Of a stretch of DNA of 64,000 bases, positions 9,212 to 17,444 are shown in pieces. Both the position numbers and the translations under genes were made by a program. Source of the DNA: Paracoccaceae bacterium. Lineage in GTDB: Bacteria; Pseudomonadota; Alphaproteobacteria; Rhodobacterales; Rhodobacteraceae. The stretch spans positions 22,462 to 86,461 of the forward strand of contig JAIOYF010000013.1 of NCBI GenBank assembly GCA_021741245.1, given 5' to 3'. The notes below the pieces were generated by a model. It was not told where the DNA came from, did not search any database, and was given only the letters and a program-made list of their open reading frames with translations. The first letter of the stretch is position 1; each line of letters starts with the position of its first letter.

Positions 9212-9915
9212 CGGGCCTTTTTCTGATCCTGCGCGTGCAGGCGGTGGAACAGGTGGGTAAAGGTTGCGGCCCCCAGAACGGGGATCAGCAGGTTGATCAG
9301 CGGCAGGGAAAGCGGGGCGGCCATCAGGCTGCCCGCAATCCAGACCTGTGCCGCGTAGCGCCGCCGCAATGCCTTTGCCCCGGCGCGTCCCAGCCGCCGG
9401 GTTGCGACCATGGTGAAATATTCCCGGCCCAGCAAGAACCCGTTGACCACCCAGAACACCACAGGAATGAACGGCCCGGCAAAGCCATAAAGCACCAACG
9501 CAAGCACGTTCACCCCGACCAATAGCGCAAAGAAATTCACCGTCTCGACCAGCGAGTCCACAAAGGGCACGCGGGCGACGTGCGGCTGGCCGGGGTAATG
9601 GCGATCCTCGACAGCCTGCGCCACATCCTCAAGGAAAAGCCCGGTAAAGGCCGAGGCAACCGGCACCATCAAGAACACCGACAAGCCGATCATGAACAGG
9701 GCTGAACCCCAAGACAGCAAGGTGCCAAGGCCGCTCACCGGGCCGACAAAGGGAATGTCGATGCTTTCGGGTGTTGCCCATTGGATCAGCGCCAGAAAGG
9801 CCGCGTAAATACCCACCAGCAATGCGATCGACAGCAACACACCCAGCAGCATCACCCGGCGAAACCTTGGGTCGCTGAGTTGGCCCAAGGCCTTTAGAAA
9901 ATCACCAAAGATCAT
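9208..9915 (-). CDS. EI24/CysZ-like integral membrane protein
   Basis: A 235-residue hydrophobic protein with several predicted membrane segments and the EI24-family feel: an N-terminal FLKALGQLSDPRF segment, paired long helices, and a VNGFLLGREYF motif typical of that family. CysZ, the best-known bacterial relative, is a sulfate channel. The rest of this family is uncharacterised, so only a membrane location is safe. It starts four bases after the nitroreductase stop, suggesting a two-gene operon. Confidence 0.75.
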   Translation of the reverse strand: MIFGDFLKALGQLSDPRFRRVMLLGVLLSIALLVGIYAAFLALIQWATPESIDIPFVGPVSGLGTLLSWGSALFMIGLSVFLMVPVASAFTGLFLEDVAQAVEDRHYPGQPHVARVPFVDSLVETVNFFALLVGVNVLALVLYGFAGPFIPVVFWVVNGFLLGREYFTMVATRRLGRAGAKALRRRYAAQVWIAGSLMAAPLSLPLINLLIPVLGAATFTHLFHRLHAQDQKKAR

Positions 9916-9919
9916 CGCG

Positions 9920-10492
9920 CTATGCCCATGTGACGACAGCACCCAGATCGGGCCGGGGACGTTCGGGCGGGGTGACAGAGGGCGTGGCGATATGGATGAT
10001 TCCGGCCACAGTCTCATCGCCCGTACAGCCAAAGGCGCGTGCCCGGAACTGCGCATCATGCGAGGGCCAGCCCGACAGCCAGCACGCCCCCCAACCCGCA
10101 GCGGTGGCCGCATGCACCACATTCATGCAAAGCGCCCCCGCCGACAGGATCTGCTCTGCCAATGGCACCTTTTCCGCACCTTTGGGGCTGGAAATCACGA
10201 CCACGGCAAGATGGCCCAGATCGAACTGGCCGCGTCCCTTGGCGACCTTGTCGCTGTCCAAGCCCAATTCCAGCGCCCGCGCCTCGGCCAGATCGGCCAT
10301 ACGCACCATGGCGGGACGGTCCAGCACAATCATCCGCCACGGCTCCAACTTGCCATGATCTGGCACGCGCAGGGCGATGGTCAGGATCTCTTGCAATTCC
10401 GCGCGGGTCGGAACGGGGCCAGTGAACGTCTTTGCGGGCAAGGAGCGGCGGGTTGCCAGAAAGGCAAGGGCTGCTGTATTGGCGTCGGGCAT
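9920..10492 (-). CDS. nitroreductase family protein (YdjA-like)
   Basis: A 190-residue FMN-dependent NAD(P)H oxidoreductase. The N-terminal RRSLPAKTF segment is the FMN-phosphate-binding motif seen in YdjA-type minimal nitroreductases, followed by VPDHGKLEPWRMIVL, which contributes to the dimer and flavin site. The C-terminal GIIHIATP segment matches the family end. Physiological substrate unknown. It is transcribed together with the downstream EI24 protein. Confidence 0.85.
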   Translation of the reverse strand: MPDANTAALAFLATRRSLPAKTFTGPVPTRAELQEILTIALRVPDHGKLEPWRMIVLDRPAMVRMADLAEARALELGLDSDKVAKGRGQFDLGHLAVVVISSPKGAEKVPLAEQILSAGALCMNVVHAATAAGWGACWLSGWPSHDAQFRARAFGCTGDETVAGIIHIATPSVTPPERPRPDLGAVVTWA

Positions 10493-10615
10493 CGGTCACT
10501 CCTGTTGCGTCTTGGGCAAAACCTAAGCCTTTGACGTGCCAATTGCCATATGGGCGACCAAAGGCTTTGAAGGGCCGCGTCTTTCTTGCAAGATCAGGTC
10601 GGGAATGGGGGAAAG

Positions 10616-10870
10616 ATGACAAAGGGCGCCTATGCTCAGATGGCGATCAGTGGCGCCATATTGCGGGTGCGTGCCACGCCCCGCGCAAGGCGACCCGGAT
10701 TGGACCATGCCGAAGGGGTATTTCGAATCGCTGTCACCGCCCCCGCGGATGAGGGGCGCGCCAATGCCGCCGTGACCGAGGCTTTGGCCCATGCCTTGGG
10801 TGTTGCCAAGACGCGCCTGACCCTGATCAGCGGCGCAACCGCGCGCGACAAGGTGTTTCGGCTTGACTGA
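10616..10870 (+). CDS. DUF167 (YggU family) protein
   Basis: An 84-residue protein with the YggU/DUF167 core: RVRATPRARRPG near the start, VTAPADEGRANAAV in the middle and LISGATARDKVFRL at the end. I chose the ATG at 10616 because it follows a GGGGGAAAG ribosome site. An in-frame ATG at 10586 lacks one. The function of the family is unknown. It converges on the next gene with only 12 bases between the stops. Confidence 0.8.
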   Translation: MTKGAYAQMAISGAILRVRATPRARRPGLDHAEGVFRIAVTAPADEGRANAAVTEALAHALGVAKTRLTLISGATARDKVFRLD

Positions 10871-10882
10871 AGGCGCGTGATA

Positions 10883-11128
10883 TCAGGGCTTTGCTGGCCC
10901 GCGATCCAGCCTGTAGCTGCCCTCGGGCAGGTCAAGTGCCGCTGCCAGATCAGCGAGTTGGTTCATGGAAAGCGTCACGCGGACGGTCTCACCCGAAAGG
11001 GGGTCTTCTTGTTCCAACACCACGCAATCCTCAAAGGCAAGGATGGTGACATCGTCCAGCAAGCCCTCATGCCCCTCATCAATCAGGGTGATAACCGTGG
11101 AGTCGAATTCATGCTCGATGGTAAACAT
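10883..11128 (-). CDS. conserved small hypothetical protein
   Basis: An 81-residue acidic soluble protein with no signal peptide or membrane segment. The composition and coding periodicity look real, and I believe similar short proteins occur in Rhodobacterales, but I cannot name a family. It has alternating hydrophobic strands (TVITLIDEG, VTILAFEDCVVL) suggesting a small beta-rich fold. It is transcribed convergently to the DUF167 gene and divergently from the M48 lipoprotein gene. Confidence 0.55.
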   Translation of the reverse strand: MFTIEHEFDSTVITLIDEGHEGLLDDVTILAFEDCVVLEQEDPLSGETVRVTLSMNQLADLAAALDLPEGSYRLDRGPAKP

Positions 11129-11285
11129 GGGGCAAGCTTAGGCGCGGCCCCGTGGCCCCGCAATGTCAAAACGCGGGGTATCGCAAATTGGCGTGAGGGG
11201 GCCTTTCCGCTGTGCCCGGACCTGCTATTGTCACGTTAAGCGGTCGTCAAAAGTCGCCGCAAACGGGCAGGCGAAAGGATCGGGC

Positions 11286-12017
11286 ATGAAGGGTATCTGT
11301 GCTGCAACAGCGGCGGCGCTTTTGCTTGCGGCTTGTCAGCCGGTTGGCGTGTATGCCCCACCTTTGCCCCTGCCCGAGAACATCGCGCCCTTGGCCACAT
11401 CCGTGCCCTCTGGTGCGCTGTCGCCTGAAAACGCGGCCCGCAATTTTGTCGCGGTCGTGGCGCGCATCGAACCGGTGGCCGAGGCGATGTGCCGCGACCT
11501 TAATCCCCGTGCAAATTGCGATTTCTTCATTTTTGTGGATGACACGCCCAATGCGCCCCCGAATGCGTTTCAGACCGTGGACCGAAGCGGACGTCCGCTT
11601 TTGGGCTTTACCCTTTCGCTGATTGCCGATGCCCGAAACGCCGATGAGATTGCCTTTGTCGTCGGCCATGAAAGCGCGCACCATGTGGCGGGCCACATCC
11701 CGCAGACCCAACGCACGGCGGTCACCGGGGCCGTTCTGGCGGGGATACTGGCACAGGCCTCTGGTGCCTCGCCCGAAGGGGTGCGATCGGCCCAGCAGAT
11801 GGGGGCCGAGATGGGGGCGCGCACCTATGCCCGCAACTTTGAGCTGGAGGCCGATGCCTTGGGCGCAGAAATCGCGCTGCGGGCTGGGTTTGACCCTGTA
11901 ATGGGGGCTGCCTTTTTTGACCGCCTGCCCGATCCGGGCGACCAGTTCCTTGGCACCCATCCGCCAAACGCACAACGGAAAGAAACCGTGCGCCGTGTGG
12001 TGGCAGGCCTGCGCTAG
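11286..12017 (+). CDS. M48-family metalloprotease, lipoprotein
   Basis: A 243-residue zinc protease. The N-terminus is a lipoprotein signal with lipobox LLAAC (Cys17), so the mature protein should be membrane-anchored in the periplasm. The HExxH zinc motif is HESAH at 128-132 and the third ligand is probably Glu188 in FELEAD. The C-terminal THPPNAQR segment is the usual M48 end. It probably degrades misfolded envelope proteins, like BepA or LoiP. The chosen ATG gives a complete signal peptide, and the upstream frame does not. Confidence 0.88.
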   Translation: MKGICAATAAALLLAACQPVGVYAPPLPLPENIAPLATSVPSGALSPENAARNFVAVVARIEPVAEAMCRDLNPRANCDFFIFVDDTPNAPPNAFQTVDRSGRPLLGFTLSLIADARNADEIAFVVGHESAHHVAGHIPQTQRTAVTGAVLAGILAQASGASPEGVRSAQQMGAEMGARTYARNFELEADALGAEIALRAGFDPVMGAAFFDRLPDPGDQFLGTHPPNAQRKETVRRVVAGLR

Positions 12018-12039
12018 GCACCGTTTTTCGCATTGCGCC

Positions 12040-12053
12040 TTGATCTGGATCAG
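12040..12053 (+). promoter_or_regulatory. FNR/FnrL-type binding site
   Basis: TTGATCTGGATCAG matches the FNR/FnrL consensus TTGAT-N4-ATCAA at 9 of 10 positions. It lies about 80-90 bases ahead of the DUF6455 gene, a normal distance for anaerobic activation. In Rhodobacter-type bacteria FnrL controls oxygen-responsive genes. Confidence 0.5.
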
Positions 12054-12132
12054 AGCGTAAGGTCGGATCAGACGGCACCCTTAGCCCTGTGGCGGCACTG
12101 CGTCGCCCTTCACATACTGGGTGTCACGACAG

Positions 12133-12390
12133 ATGATCAATTATGCACAAACCCCCGTCGCTTGGGCGCTGACGCGCGGCATGGCCCGCATGGTTGACGT
12201 GGATTTGGGCCACGCGCTGATCGAAGGGTGGCTGGGCCGTCAAGAGGTTGATGGCTTGGTCGACACCTGTCAGGCCTGCACGCAAAAAGAGCCCTGTTCT
12301 GCGTGGTTGACGCAAGCCCATGGTTCCAGATGTCTGGCGGTTTTTTGCCCCAATCAGGAACATCTCCAATCCCTTTGCCTGCGCATGTAA
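12133..12390 (+). CDS. DUF6455 family protein
   Basis: A small protein of 85 residues from the ATG at 12133, or 89 from a GTG at 12121. It shows the pattern I associate with DUF6455 of Rhodobacterales: a CQACTQKEPC cysteine pair in the middle and an FCPNQEHL motif near the C-terminus, which together could bind a metal or cofactor. Function unknown. The FnrL-like site upstream suggests it is induced when oxygen is low. The start is uncertain because neither candidate has a strong ribosome site. Confidence 0.65.
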   Translation: MINYAQTPVAWALTRGMARMVDVDLGHALIEGWLGRQEVDGLVDTCQACTQKEPCSAWLTQAHGSRCLAVFCPNQEHLQSLCLRM

Positions 12391-12473
12391 ACGCGCAGCA
12401 GCATTTACCGACATCTACCGCATTGACGCCGCCCGACCATCGCGCCACCTTGGCGGCTGGGATGGGGGGAAAG

Positions 12474-12854
12474 ATGATCCGACAGGCCAATGTCGTCACT
12501 GACCGTGGGTCGCGCTATGCCGTCGCGGGTGGCCCCATATCGGGGCGCGCCGGGGTGGACGCCTTTCTCAAGACCCTCAAAAAAGACAAGAAAATCGCCA
12601 AAGCCACCCATAATTCCTGGGCCGTGATCCTGAGCGATGAAGGCCCGGTCAAGAATGATGACGGCGAGGCAGGCGCGGGCGCGGTGATCTTGCGCATGCT
12701 GGAACGCGAAGGGTTGACGGATTGCCTCGTGGTCGTCACCCGCTGGTATGGCGGGGTTCATCTTGGCGGTGATCGCTTTGCCCATGTTGTGACCTGCGTG
12801 CGGGCCTTCCTTGCGCTGTGGCACGGGCAGCGGCAGGGGGCAAATGATGCGTGA
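12474..12854 (+). CDS. YigZ/IMPACT family protein (UPF0029)
   Basis: About 126 residues containing the IMPACT-family core: KATHNSWAVIL, the DDGE turn and VVVTRWYGGVHLGGDR. Usual YigZ proteins have a second C-terminal domain that is absent here. The ATG at 12474 follows GGGGGGAAAG and begins just ahead of the conserved domain. A longer frame overlaps the DUF6455 gene and looks like read-through. Its end overlaps the start of dgkA by 8-11 bases. The role is uncertain; relatives bind ribosomes or GCN1. Confidence 0.75.
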   Translation: MIRQANVVTDRGSRYAVAGGPISGRAGVDAFLKTLKKDKKIAKATHNSWAVILSDEGPVKNDDGEAGAGAVILRMLEREGLTDCLVVVTRWYGGVHLGGDRFAHVVTCVRAFLALWHGQRQGANDA

Positions 12855-13209
12855 CCTTCTGCGGGCCGAACTGCGCCGCGTGGCCAATACCTGCATCTGG
12901 TCATGGCAGGGCTTTCAGGCGGCATGGGCCACGGAAAAGACCCTGCGCCAATGGACGCTGATCAACCTCGGCTCTGCCCTGCTGGCCTTTGGCCTCGATC
13001 TGTCCTCGGGGGAGCGTGCACTGATTCTGGCACTTGGTCTTTTGATTCTGGCGGCAGAATTGATGAATACCGCGATTGAAGAGGTGGTGGATTACATCTC
13101 AACCAAGTCCGACCCGCGTGCCAAAAAGGCAAAGGATTGCGGCTCCGCTGCCGTGGCCGTGACCGCGATTGCGGGCGGCGTTGCGTGGATGGTGGTTCTT
13201 TTGGGCTAG
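12844..13209 (+). CDS. dgkA: diacylglycerol kinase
   Basis: A 121-residue membrane enzyme with three hydrophobic helices. It phosphorylates diacylglycerol to phosphatidic acid, recycling lipid from glycan and lipoprotein modification. The diagnostic signature is present at residues 72-84 (ELMNTAIEEVVD), including the Glu, Asn and Glu residues that bind Mg-ATP. The start can be ATG 12844 or 12847, both inside the end of the YigZ gene, so translation is probably coupled. Its stop codon overlaps the convergent DCC gene stop by four bases (CTAG). Confidence 0.9.
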   Translation: MMRDLLRAELRRVANTCIWSWQGFQAAWATEKTLRQWTLINLGSALLAFGLDLSSGERALILALGLLILAAELMNTAIEEVVDYISTKSDPRAKKAKDCGSAAVAVTAIAGGVAWMVVLLG

Positions 13210-13592
13210 GTCGAAGGGGGCGGTTGGTCTTTTGTCCGCGCGACCCTTCGCAGATGCGCCCGGTACAGCATTGGCGCAAGGATCCGGTCATAGGTCACCG
13301 CCGCTAGGGGCGCGATCACCGGCAGCGCGGAAAGGCGCGCCAACCATCTTAGATGCGGGATCTGCTGCCACAGGGCGCGAAAGGCGGGCAATCCCGATAA
13401 CAGCTGCCCATCATGCATCACGTGAAAGCGCTTTGCAGCCTCATCCGGTGCAAGACCCCAGTCCTTGGCATGCGCGAGGCCCTCATATGCGATGGCCATC
13501 CCCGCCGCATCGGTGCGCCGTTGATAGCCCGCGACCTCAAAGCGGCAGATTGGGCAGGTCTCATTATATAAAACGCGGGTCTTGGCTTCCAT
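13206..13592 (-). CDS. DCC-family thiol-disulfide oxidoreductase (DUF393)
   Basis: A 128-residue protein of the DUF393/DCC group. The redox CxxC lies at the N-terminus in ETCPICRFEV, and here the Asp of the family DxxCxxC motif is Asn. The GLPAFRALW segment and the C-terminal YRAH motif also fit. It probably acts in thiol exchange; no substrate is known. The ribosome site before the ATG at 13592 is poor. Confidence 0.75.
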   Translation of the reverse strand: MEAKTRVLYNETCPICRFEVAGYQRRTDAAGMAIAYEGLAHAKDWGLAPDEAAKRFHVMHDGQLLSGLPAFRALWQQIPHLRWLARLSALPVIAPLAAVTYDRILAPMLYRAHLRRVARTKDQPPPST

Positions 13593-13774
13593 GAGGGGGT
13601 AGATAGCTGCAGGCCAGCATTGCGCCAGTGCAGATCTGCAAAAGGGGGAAAACGTCGCAGTCAAAAATGCGGCGCCATGGCTGTTCTGACCACCGCAAGG
13701 CCCCGACCAGTTGGCAAGGCGTCATGCAGGATGTCGCCGCTCTCTGCGCTCTGCCGGGTTTGGCCGGCGGCACG
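13593..13774. other. 182-base intergenic stretch
   Basis: Between the DCC gene start and the rimO stop I see no gene, strong terminator or recognisable site. It should contain the DCC promoter on the minus strand. Confidence 0.5.
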
Positions 13775-15157
13775 TCAGGGTTTGACGTGGCCCCACAGGT
13801 CATATTCGCCCGCCTCATCCACCACGACGCGGACCAGATCGCCGGGCTGCAGTGATTCAAAGCCTTCGTCGATGTAAAGGTTGCCATCAATCTCGGGCGC
13901 GTCAGCCTTGGTGCGGCAGGTGGCACCGCCCTCATCGACGCTGTCGACAAGAACTTCCAACTCACGCCCCACTTTGGCGGCCAACTTGGCCTCGGAAATG
14001 GCTTGTGCCTTTTCCATGAACCGATCCCACCGGTCTTGCTTGACCTCGGCGGCCACATGGTCGGGCAGATGATTGCTGCGGGCCCCTGCGACGTTTTCAT
14101 ACTGAAAACAGCCGACCCGATCCAACTGCGCCTCATCCATCCAGTCGAGCAGCGTTTGAAATTCGGCTTCAGTCTCGCCCGGATAGCCCACGATAAAGGT
14201 CGAGCGCAGGGTGATGTCGGGGCATGCGGCGCGCCACGCGGCGATTTCATCCAACGTCTTGGCCGCCGCTGCGGGCCGTGCCATCCGGCGCAACACCTCG
14301 GGGTGGGCGTGTTGGAAGGGGATGTCGAGATAGGGCAGGATCAGACCCTCTGCCATCAGCGGGACCAGATCGCGGACATGCGGATAGGGATAAACGTAGT
14401 GCAACCGCACCCAAGCCCCCAGCTTGCCCATCTCACGCGCCAGATCGGTGATATGCGCCCGCACCTCGCCACCCTTCCATGGCGACAGGTCATGTTTGCG
14501 ATCAACGCCGTAAGCCGAGGTATCTTGGGAAATCACCAAGAGTTCCCGCACCCCTGCCTCGATCAGCTTTTCCGCCTCACGCAGCACAGCATGAGCGGGG
14601 CGGCTGACCAGTTTGCCGCGCATATCGGGGATGATGCAGAACTTGCACTTGTGGTTACAGCCCTCGGAGATCTTGAGGTAGCTATAATGGCGCGGGGTCA
14701 GGGACACCCCGCTGGCGGGCAAAAGGTCGATGAACGGATCGGGCGAGGGCGGCACGGCGCGATGTACCGCATCAAGCACCGCCTCATACTGATGTGGGCC
14801 GGTCACGGCCAGAACCTTGGGATGCGCCCCGGTGATATACTCGGGGTTTGCGCCCAGACATCCTGTGACGATCACACGGCCGTTTTCTTGCAAGGCTTCG
14901 CCAATCGCCTCAAGGCTTTCGGCCTTGGCACTGTCGAGAAAGCCACAGGTGTTGACGATCACCGCATCGGCGCCAATGTAATCGGGGCTGATGGCATAGC
15001 CCTCGGCACGCAGGCGGGTCAGGATGCGCTCACTGTCCACCAGCGCCTTGGGGCACCCCAAGGACACCATTCCAATGGTCGGCTGCCCGGCGCGGCGATC
15101 ATCGGGAACGCGGGCTTGGGCAAGGTCAGGGCGAAGGTTTGGCGGATTTTGTGACAT
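13775..15157 (-). CDS. rimO: ribosomal protein S12 methylthiotransferase RimO
   Basis: A 460-residue radical-SAM methylthiotransferase that adds a methylthio group to Asp of ribosomal protein S12. The N-terminal UPF0004 domain has cluster cysteines 35, 71 and 100, with the [13 protein letters not shown] motif typical of RimO rather than MiaB. The radical-SAM CxxxCxxC is at Cys167, 171 and 174. A C-terminal TRAM domain ends the protein. Length is normal. It is transcribed alone. Confidence 0.95.
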   Translation of the reverse strand: MSQNPPNLRPDLAQARVPDDRRAGQPTIGMVSLGCPKALVDSERILTRLRAEGYAISPDYIGADAVIVNTCGFLDSAKAESLEAIGEALQENGRVIVTGCLGANPEYITGAHPKVLAVTGPHQYEAVLDAVHRAVPPSPDPFIDLLPASGVSLTPRHYSYLKISEGCNHKCKFCIIPDMRGKLVSRPAHAVLREAEKLIEAGVRELLVISQDTSAYGVDRKHDLSPWKGGEVRAHITDLAREMGKLGAWVRLHYVYPYPHVRDLVPLMAEGLILPYLDIPFQHAHPEVLRRMARPAAAAKTLDEIAAWRAACPDITLRSTFIVGYPGETEAEFQTLLDWMDEAQLDRVGCFQYENVAGARSNHLPDHVAAEVKQDRWDRFMEKAQAISEAKLAAKVGRELEVLVDSVDEGGATCRTKADAPEIDGNLYIDEGFESLQPGDLVRVVVDEAGEYDLWGHVKP

Positions 15158-15199
15158 GTGCTGCCTATAGCCCGAGTTCGCGGCTGTGGGTAGGGGGGA

Positions 15200-16057
15200 T
15201 CATTCCTTGTTCAGATCGTCGCGCAAAAACTGGGTCAAGCGGGAGCGGCCCTTTGGGTCCAGCGTCTCAAATGACAGGTCCTGCCCGCCCTCGGCCTTGA
15301 GGATGCGCAGAAAGTCGAAGAATCCGGGCACCACAGCTGGGGCGGTCTGGAAATCTGTGACTGTGGGCTTTGGGTTGTAAAGGCCGCTTTTATCTTGCCA
15401 GGGTGCCGCACCGCGCAGGCCCTTGGCCTCTTGCCAGAAATAGGGGGTGCTGCCCAGATCGATGCCGACATAGCAAAACCGCCGGTATCCCAAGGCGCAG
15501 CCCAAAAGCGTCAGCCGCGCCAAGCTGCCGGTGACGGCAAAACTGACCCTCAGATCGGCGCTGTCAAACAGGCGTGGCCGCATCACGGTGCGAAAGATGT
15601 GGCGATAGGTTTCCAGCCGCTTGCGCACCGAAACACTCGCCCGCTTATAGGCAAAGACGGGGAATTGTCGCCGCAGGCTTTCCCAATGCGCGGTCGCATG
15701 CTTGGCGCGGTCTTGATACCAGATCAACACTGGCTTTCTGCGGGATCGCAGGCTTGCCGCGATTGACTCCGCCTGATGTGCATCAGCCACCAGTTCAAGC
15801 GAGGTGATGTCCACCTCCAGCGGCAAGAGGGCCGCCATGTTGATCGAGGCAGAGGTTCCTGCCTCGATCCGCGCGCAATCCTCTTCGGACAGGTCATTCA
15901 CGCTGGCGCCGGCACCGATGATGTAGAAAACCTGATCCGCAGCCGTGGCCCGAAACCGCTGCATCGGCCCAACATCCAAACCCCGCGTCTGCATCTGCGC
16001 GCCAAGATAGCGGGCCTGCGTGATCAGCGCGTTCATACGTGCGTGCAGGTCGGCCAT
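15200..16057 (-). CDS. GT42/MptE-like protein, candidate nonulosonate transferase
   Basis: A 285-residue soluble protein, three bases after the end of hisH2 and last in the legionaminic operon. I do not recognise it as a named gene. The N-terminal FYIIGAGASVNDL motif near residue 44 resembles the nucleotide-binding start of GT42 sialyltransferases (Cst type) and of MptE/DUF115 (Maf) proteins. The segment TGSLARLTLLGCALGYRRF with VGIDL around residues 185-210 parallels the GT42 stretch that ends in GYKEIYLSGIDF. From this and the context I infer a CMP-nonulosonate transferase. It has no signal peptide or membrane helix. Confidence 0.45.
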   Translation of the reverse strand: MADLHARMNALITQARYLGAQMQTRGLDVGPMQRFRATAADQVFYIIGAGASVNDLSEEDCARIEAGTSASINMAALLPLEVDITSLELVADAHQAESIAASLRSRRKPVLIWYQDRAKHATAHWESLRRQFPVFAYKRASVSVRKRLETYRHIFRTVMRPRLFDSADLRVSFAVTGSLARLTLLGCALGYRRFCYVGIDLGSTPYFWQEAKGLRGAAPWQDKSGLYNPKPTVTDFQTAPAVVPGFFDFLRILKAEGGQDLSFETLDPKGRSRLTQFLRDDLNKE

Positions 16058-16060
16058 GGG

Positions 16061-16705
16061 TCAGGCCGTGGACGTTTGGGCCAGAAAGGCCGCGATAATG
16101 CCCAGACCGACCGGCCCCGATTTTTCCGGGTGGAACTGCGCGCCTGTAACATTGCCCCGCCGGATGGCGGCGGTGACTTTGGTGCCAAGGTGGTCATAGC
16201 TTGCCAACAGATCGGCATGGTCGCTGGGCACCGCATGAAAGGAATGCAGGAAATACACCGCAGCGCCGGGGGTAAGGCCCGCCAGAATCGTGCCCTGCCA
16301 TGCCGCCTCGGGCTGCAATCCCGCCCAACCGATGGAGGGTAACTTGCGTCGCTTGCCATCGTCTGTATCGCGGTCAATGGCGCGCACATGACCGGGGATC
16401 AGGCCAAGACCAGCCGTGTCACCAAATTCGTCGCTCTGGTCGAGCAACATCTGCATCCCCAGACAAATGCCCAACAAGGGGCGTCCATGGGCGACATAGT
16501 CGCGGATCGCCGGCACGAAACCCGCGCGTGTCAGGCCCGCCATCCCATCGGCAAAAGCCCCCACACCGGGCAAGATCACCCGGTCGGCATGTGCAAGGCG
16601 GGACGGGTCGGCGCTGACCTCGATATCGGTGGCGCCGGACACCTCGACCGCGCGGCGGACCGAAAACAGGTTGCCCATGCCATAGTCAATAATCACAACT
16701 TTCAA
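16061..16705 (-). CDS. HisH-like glutamine amidotransferase of the sugar amidination module
   Basis: A 214-residue class I glutamine amidotransferase of the HisH family. The nucleophile Cys is in GICLGMQ and the catalytic His-Glu are in FHPEKS near the C-terminus, so glutamine hydrolysis should work. Translation must begin at TTG (16705), four bases after the hisF2 stop. Standard HisH makes ammonia for histidine synthesis. Here it sits with a HisF homologue and an N-acetyl-sugar amidotransferase, the trio known from WbpG/PseA/PtmG-type systems, where ammonia is channelled to amidinate a sugar. I infer that role. Confidence 0.85.
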   Translation of the reverse strand: MKVVIIDYGMGNLFSVRRAVEVSGATDIEVSADPSRLAHADRVILPGVGAFADGMAGLTRAGFVPAIRDYVAHGRPLLGICLGMQMLLDQSDEFGDTAGLGLIPGHVRAIDRDTDDGKRRKLPSIGWAGLQPEAAWQGTILAGLTPGAAVYFLHSFHAVPSDHADLLASYDHLGTKVTAAIRRGNVTGAQFHPEKSGPVGLGIIAAFLAQTSTA

Positions 16706-16709
16706 AGGC

Positions 16710-17444
16710 TCATGCCCCCTGCATCTGCTGGCGCAGGGCGTCCAGCGTCACCCGGCCATAATGCAGCGCATCGGCCACCGCCACGGCATCCGCCCCGGCA
16801 CCCAGTGCTGCCGCCAAATCGCCCGCCGCGCCATAGCCGCCGCTCGCAATCACCGGAACCTCGACCGCGGCCGCGATGGCTTTGATCAGATCGGTGTCAA
16901 AGCCCTTGCGCGTGCCCTCACGGTCAATCGAGGTGACCAGCACCTCACCCGCGCCCAAGGCGACCCCGCGCCGTGCCCACTCCACCACATCCAGCCCCGA
17001 ATGCTCGCGTCCAGTTTCGGTGTAGACCTCCCACGTGCCGGGGGCTTGTTGCTTTGCCTCGATCGACAGCACCATGCATTGGCTGCCAAAGCGGTTGGCA
17101 ACCTCGGCGATCAGGTCGGGCCGGGCCACGGCGGCGGTGTTGATCGCCACCTTGTCCGCCCCGGCGCGCAAGAGTTCCGTCACATCCTCGATGCTGCGAA
17201 TGCCGCCGCCCACCGTCATCGGCACGAACACATCTTGCGCCGTGCGCCGCACCACCTCGGTCAGTTTGGAGCGGCCATACAGGCTGGCCACGATGTCGAT
17301 ATACAAAAGCTCATCCACCCCCGCCTCATAGTAGCGGCGGGCGAAATCATAGGGGTCTCCCATCACACGCAGACCTTCCATCTGCACCCCCTTGATCAGG
17401 TTCGGCCCCTTGATATCCAGCCGGGCAATCAGGCGCGCGCTCAT
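16710..17444 (-). CDS. HisF-like cyclase homologue of the sugar amidination module
   Basis: A 244-residue TIM barrel of the HisF family. The N-terminal RLIARLDIKG keeps the first catalytic Asp, but the usual AIDAK segment that carries the second catalytic Asp reads SIEAK here, an Asp-to-Glu change visible in the sequence. Phosphate-binding glycine loops (VGGGIRS, ASGGYG) are retained. This fits a barrel used to channel ammonia rather than to make imidazole glycerol phosphate. It overlaps the upstream amidotransferase stop as TGATG. Confidence 0.85.
   Translation of the reverse strand: MSARLIARLDIKGPNLIKGVQMEGLRVMGDPYDFARRYYEAGVDELLYIDIVASLYGRSKLTEVVRRTAQDVFVPMTVGGGIRSIEDVTELLRAGADKVAINTAAVARPDLIAEVANRFGSQCMVLSIEAKQQAPGTWEVYTETGREHSGLDVVEWARRGVALGAGEVLVTSIDREGTRKGFDTDLIKAIAAAVEVPVIASGGYGAAGDLAAALGAGADAVAVADALHYGRVTLDALRQQMQGA

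Noticed and set aside
16061..17444. Histidine biosynthesis genes hisH and hisF
   Set aside because: No other his gene is linked, a catalytic Asp is changed in the HisF homologue, and both are coupled to an N-acetyl-sugar amidotransferase.
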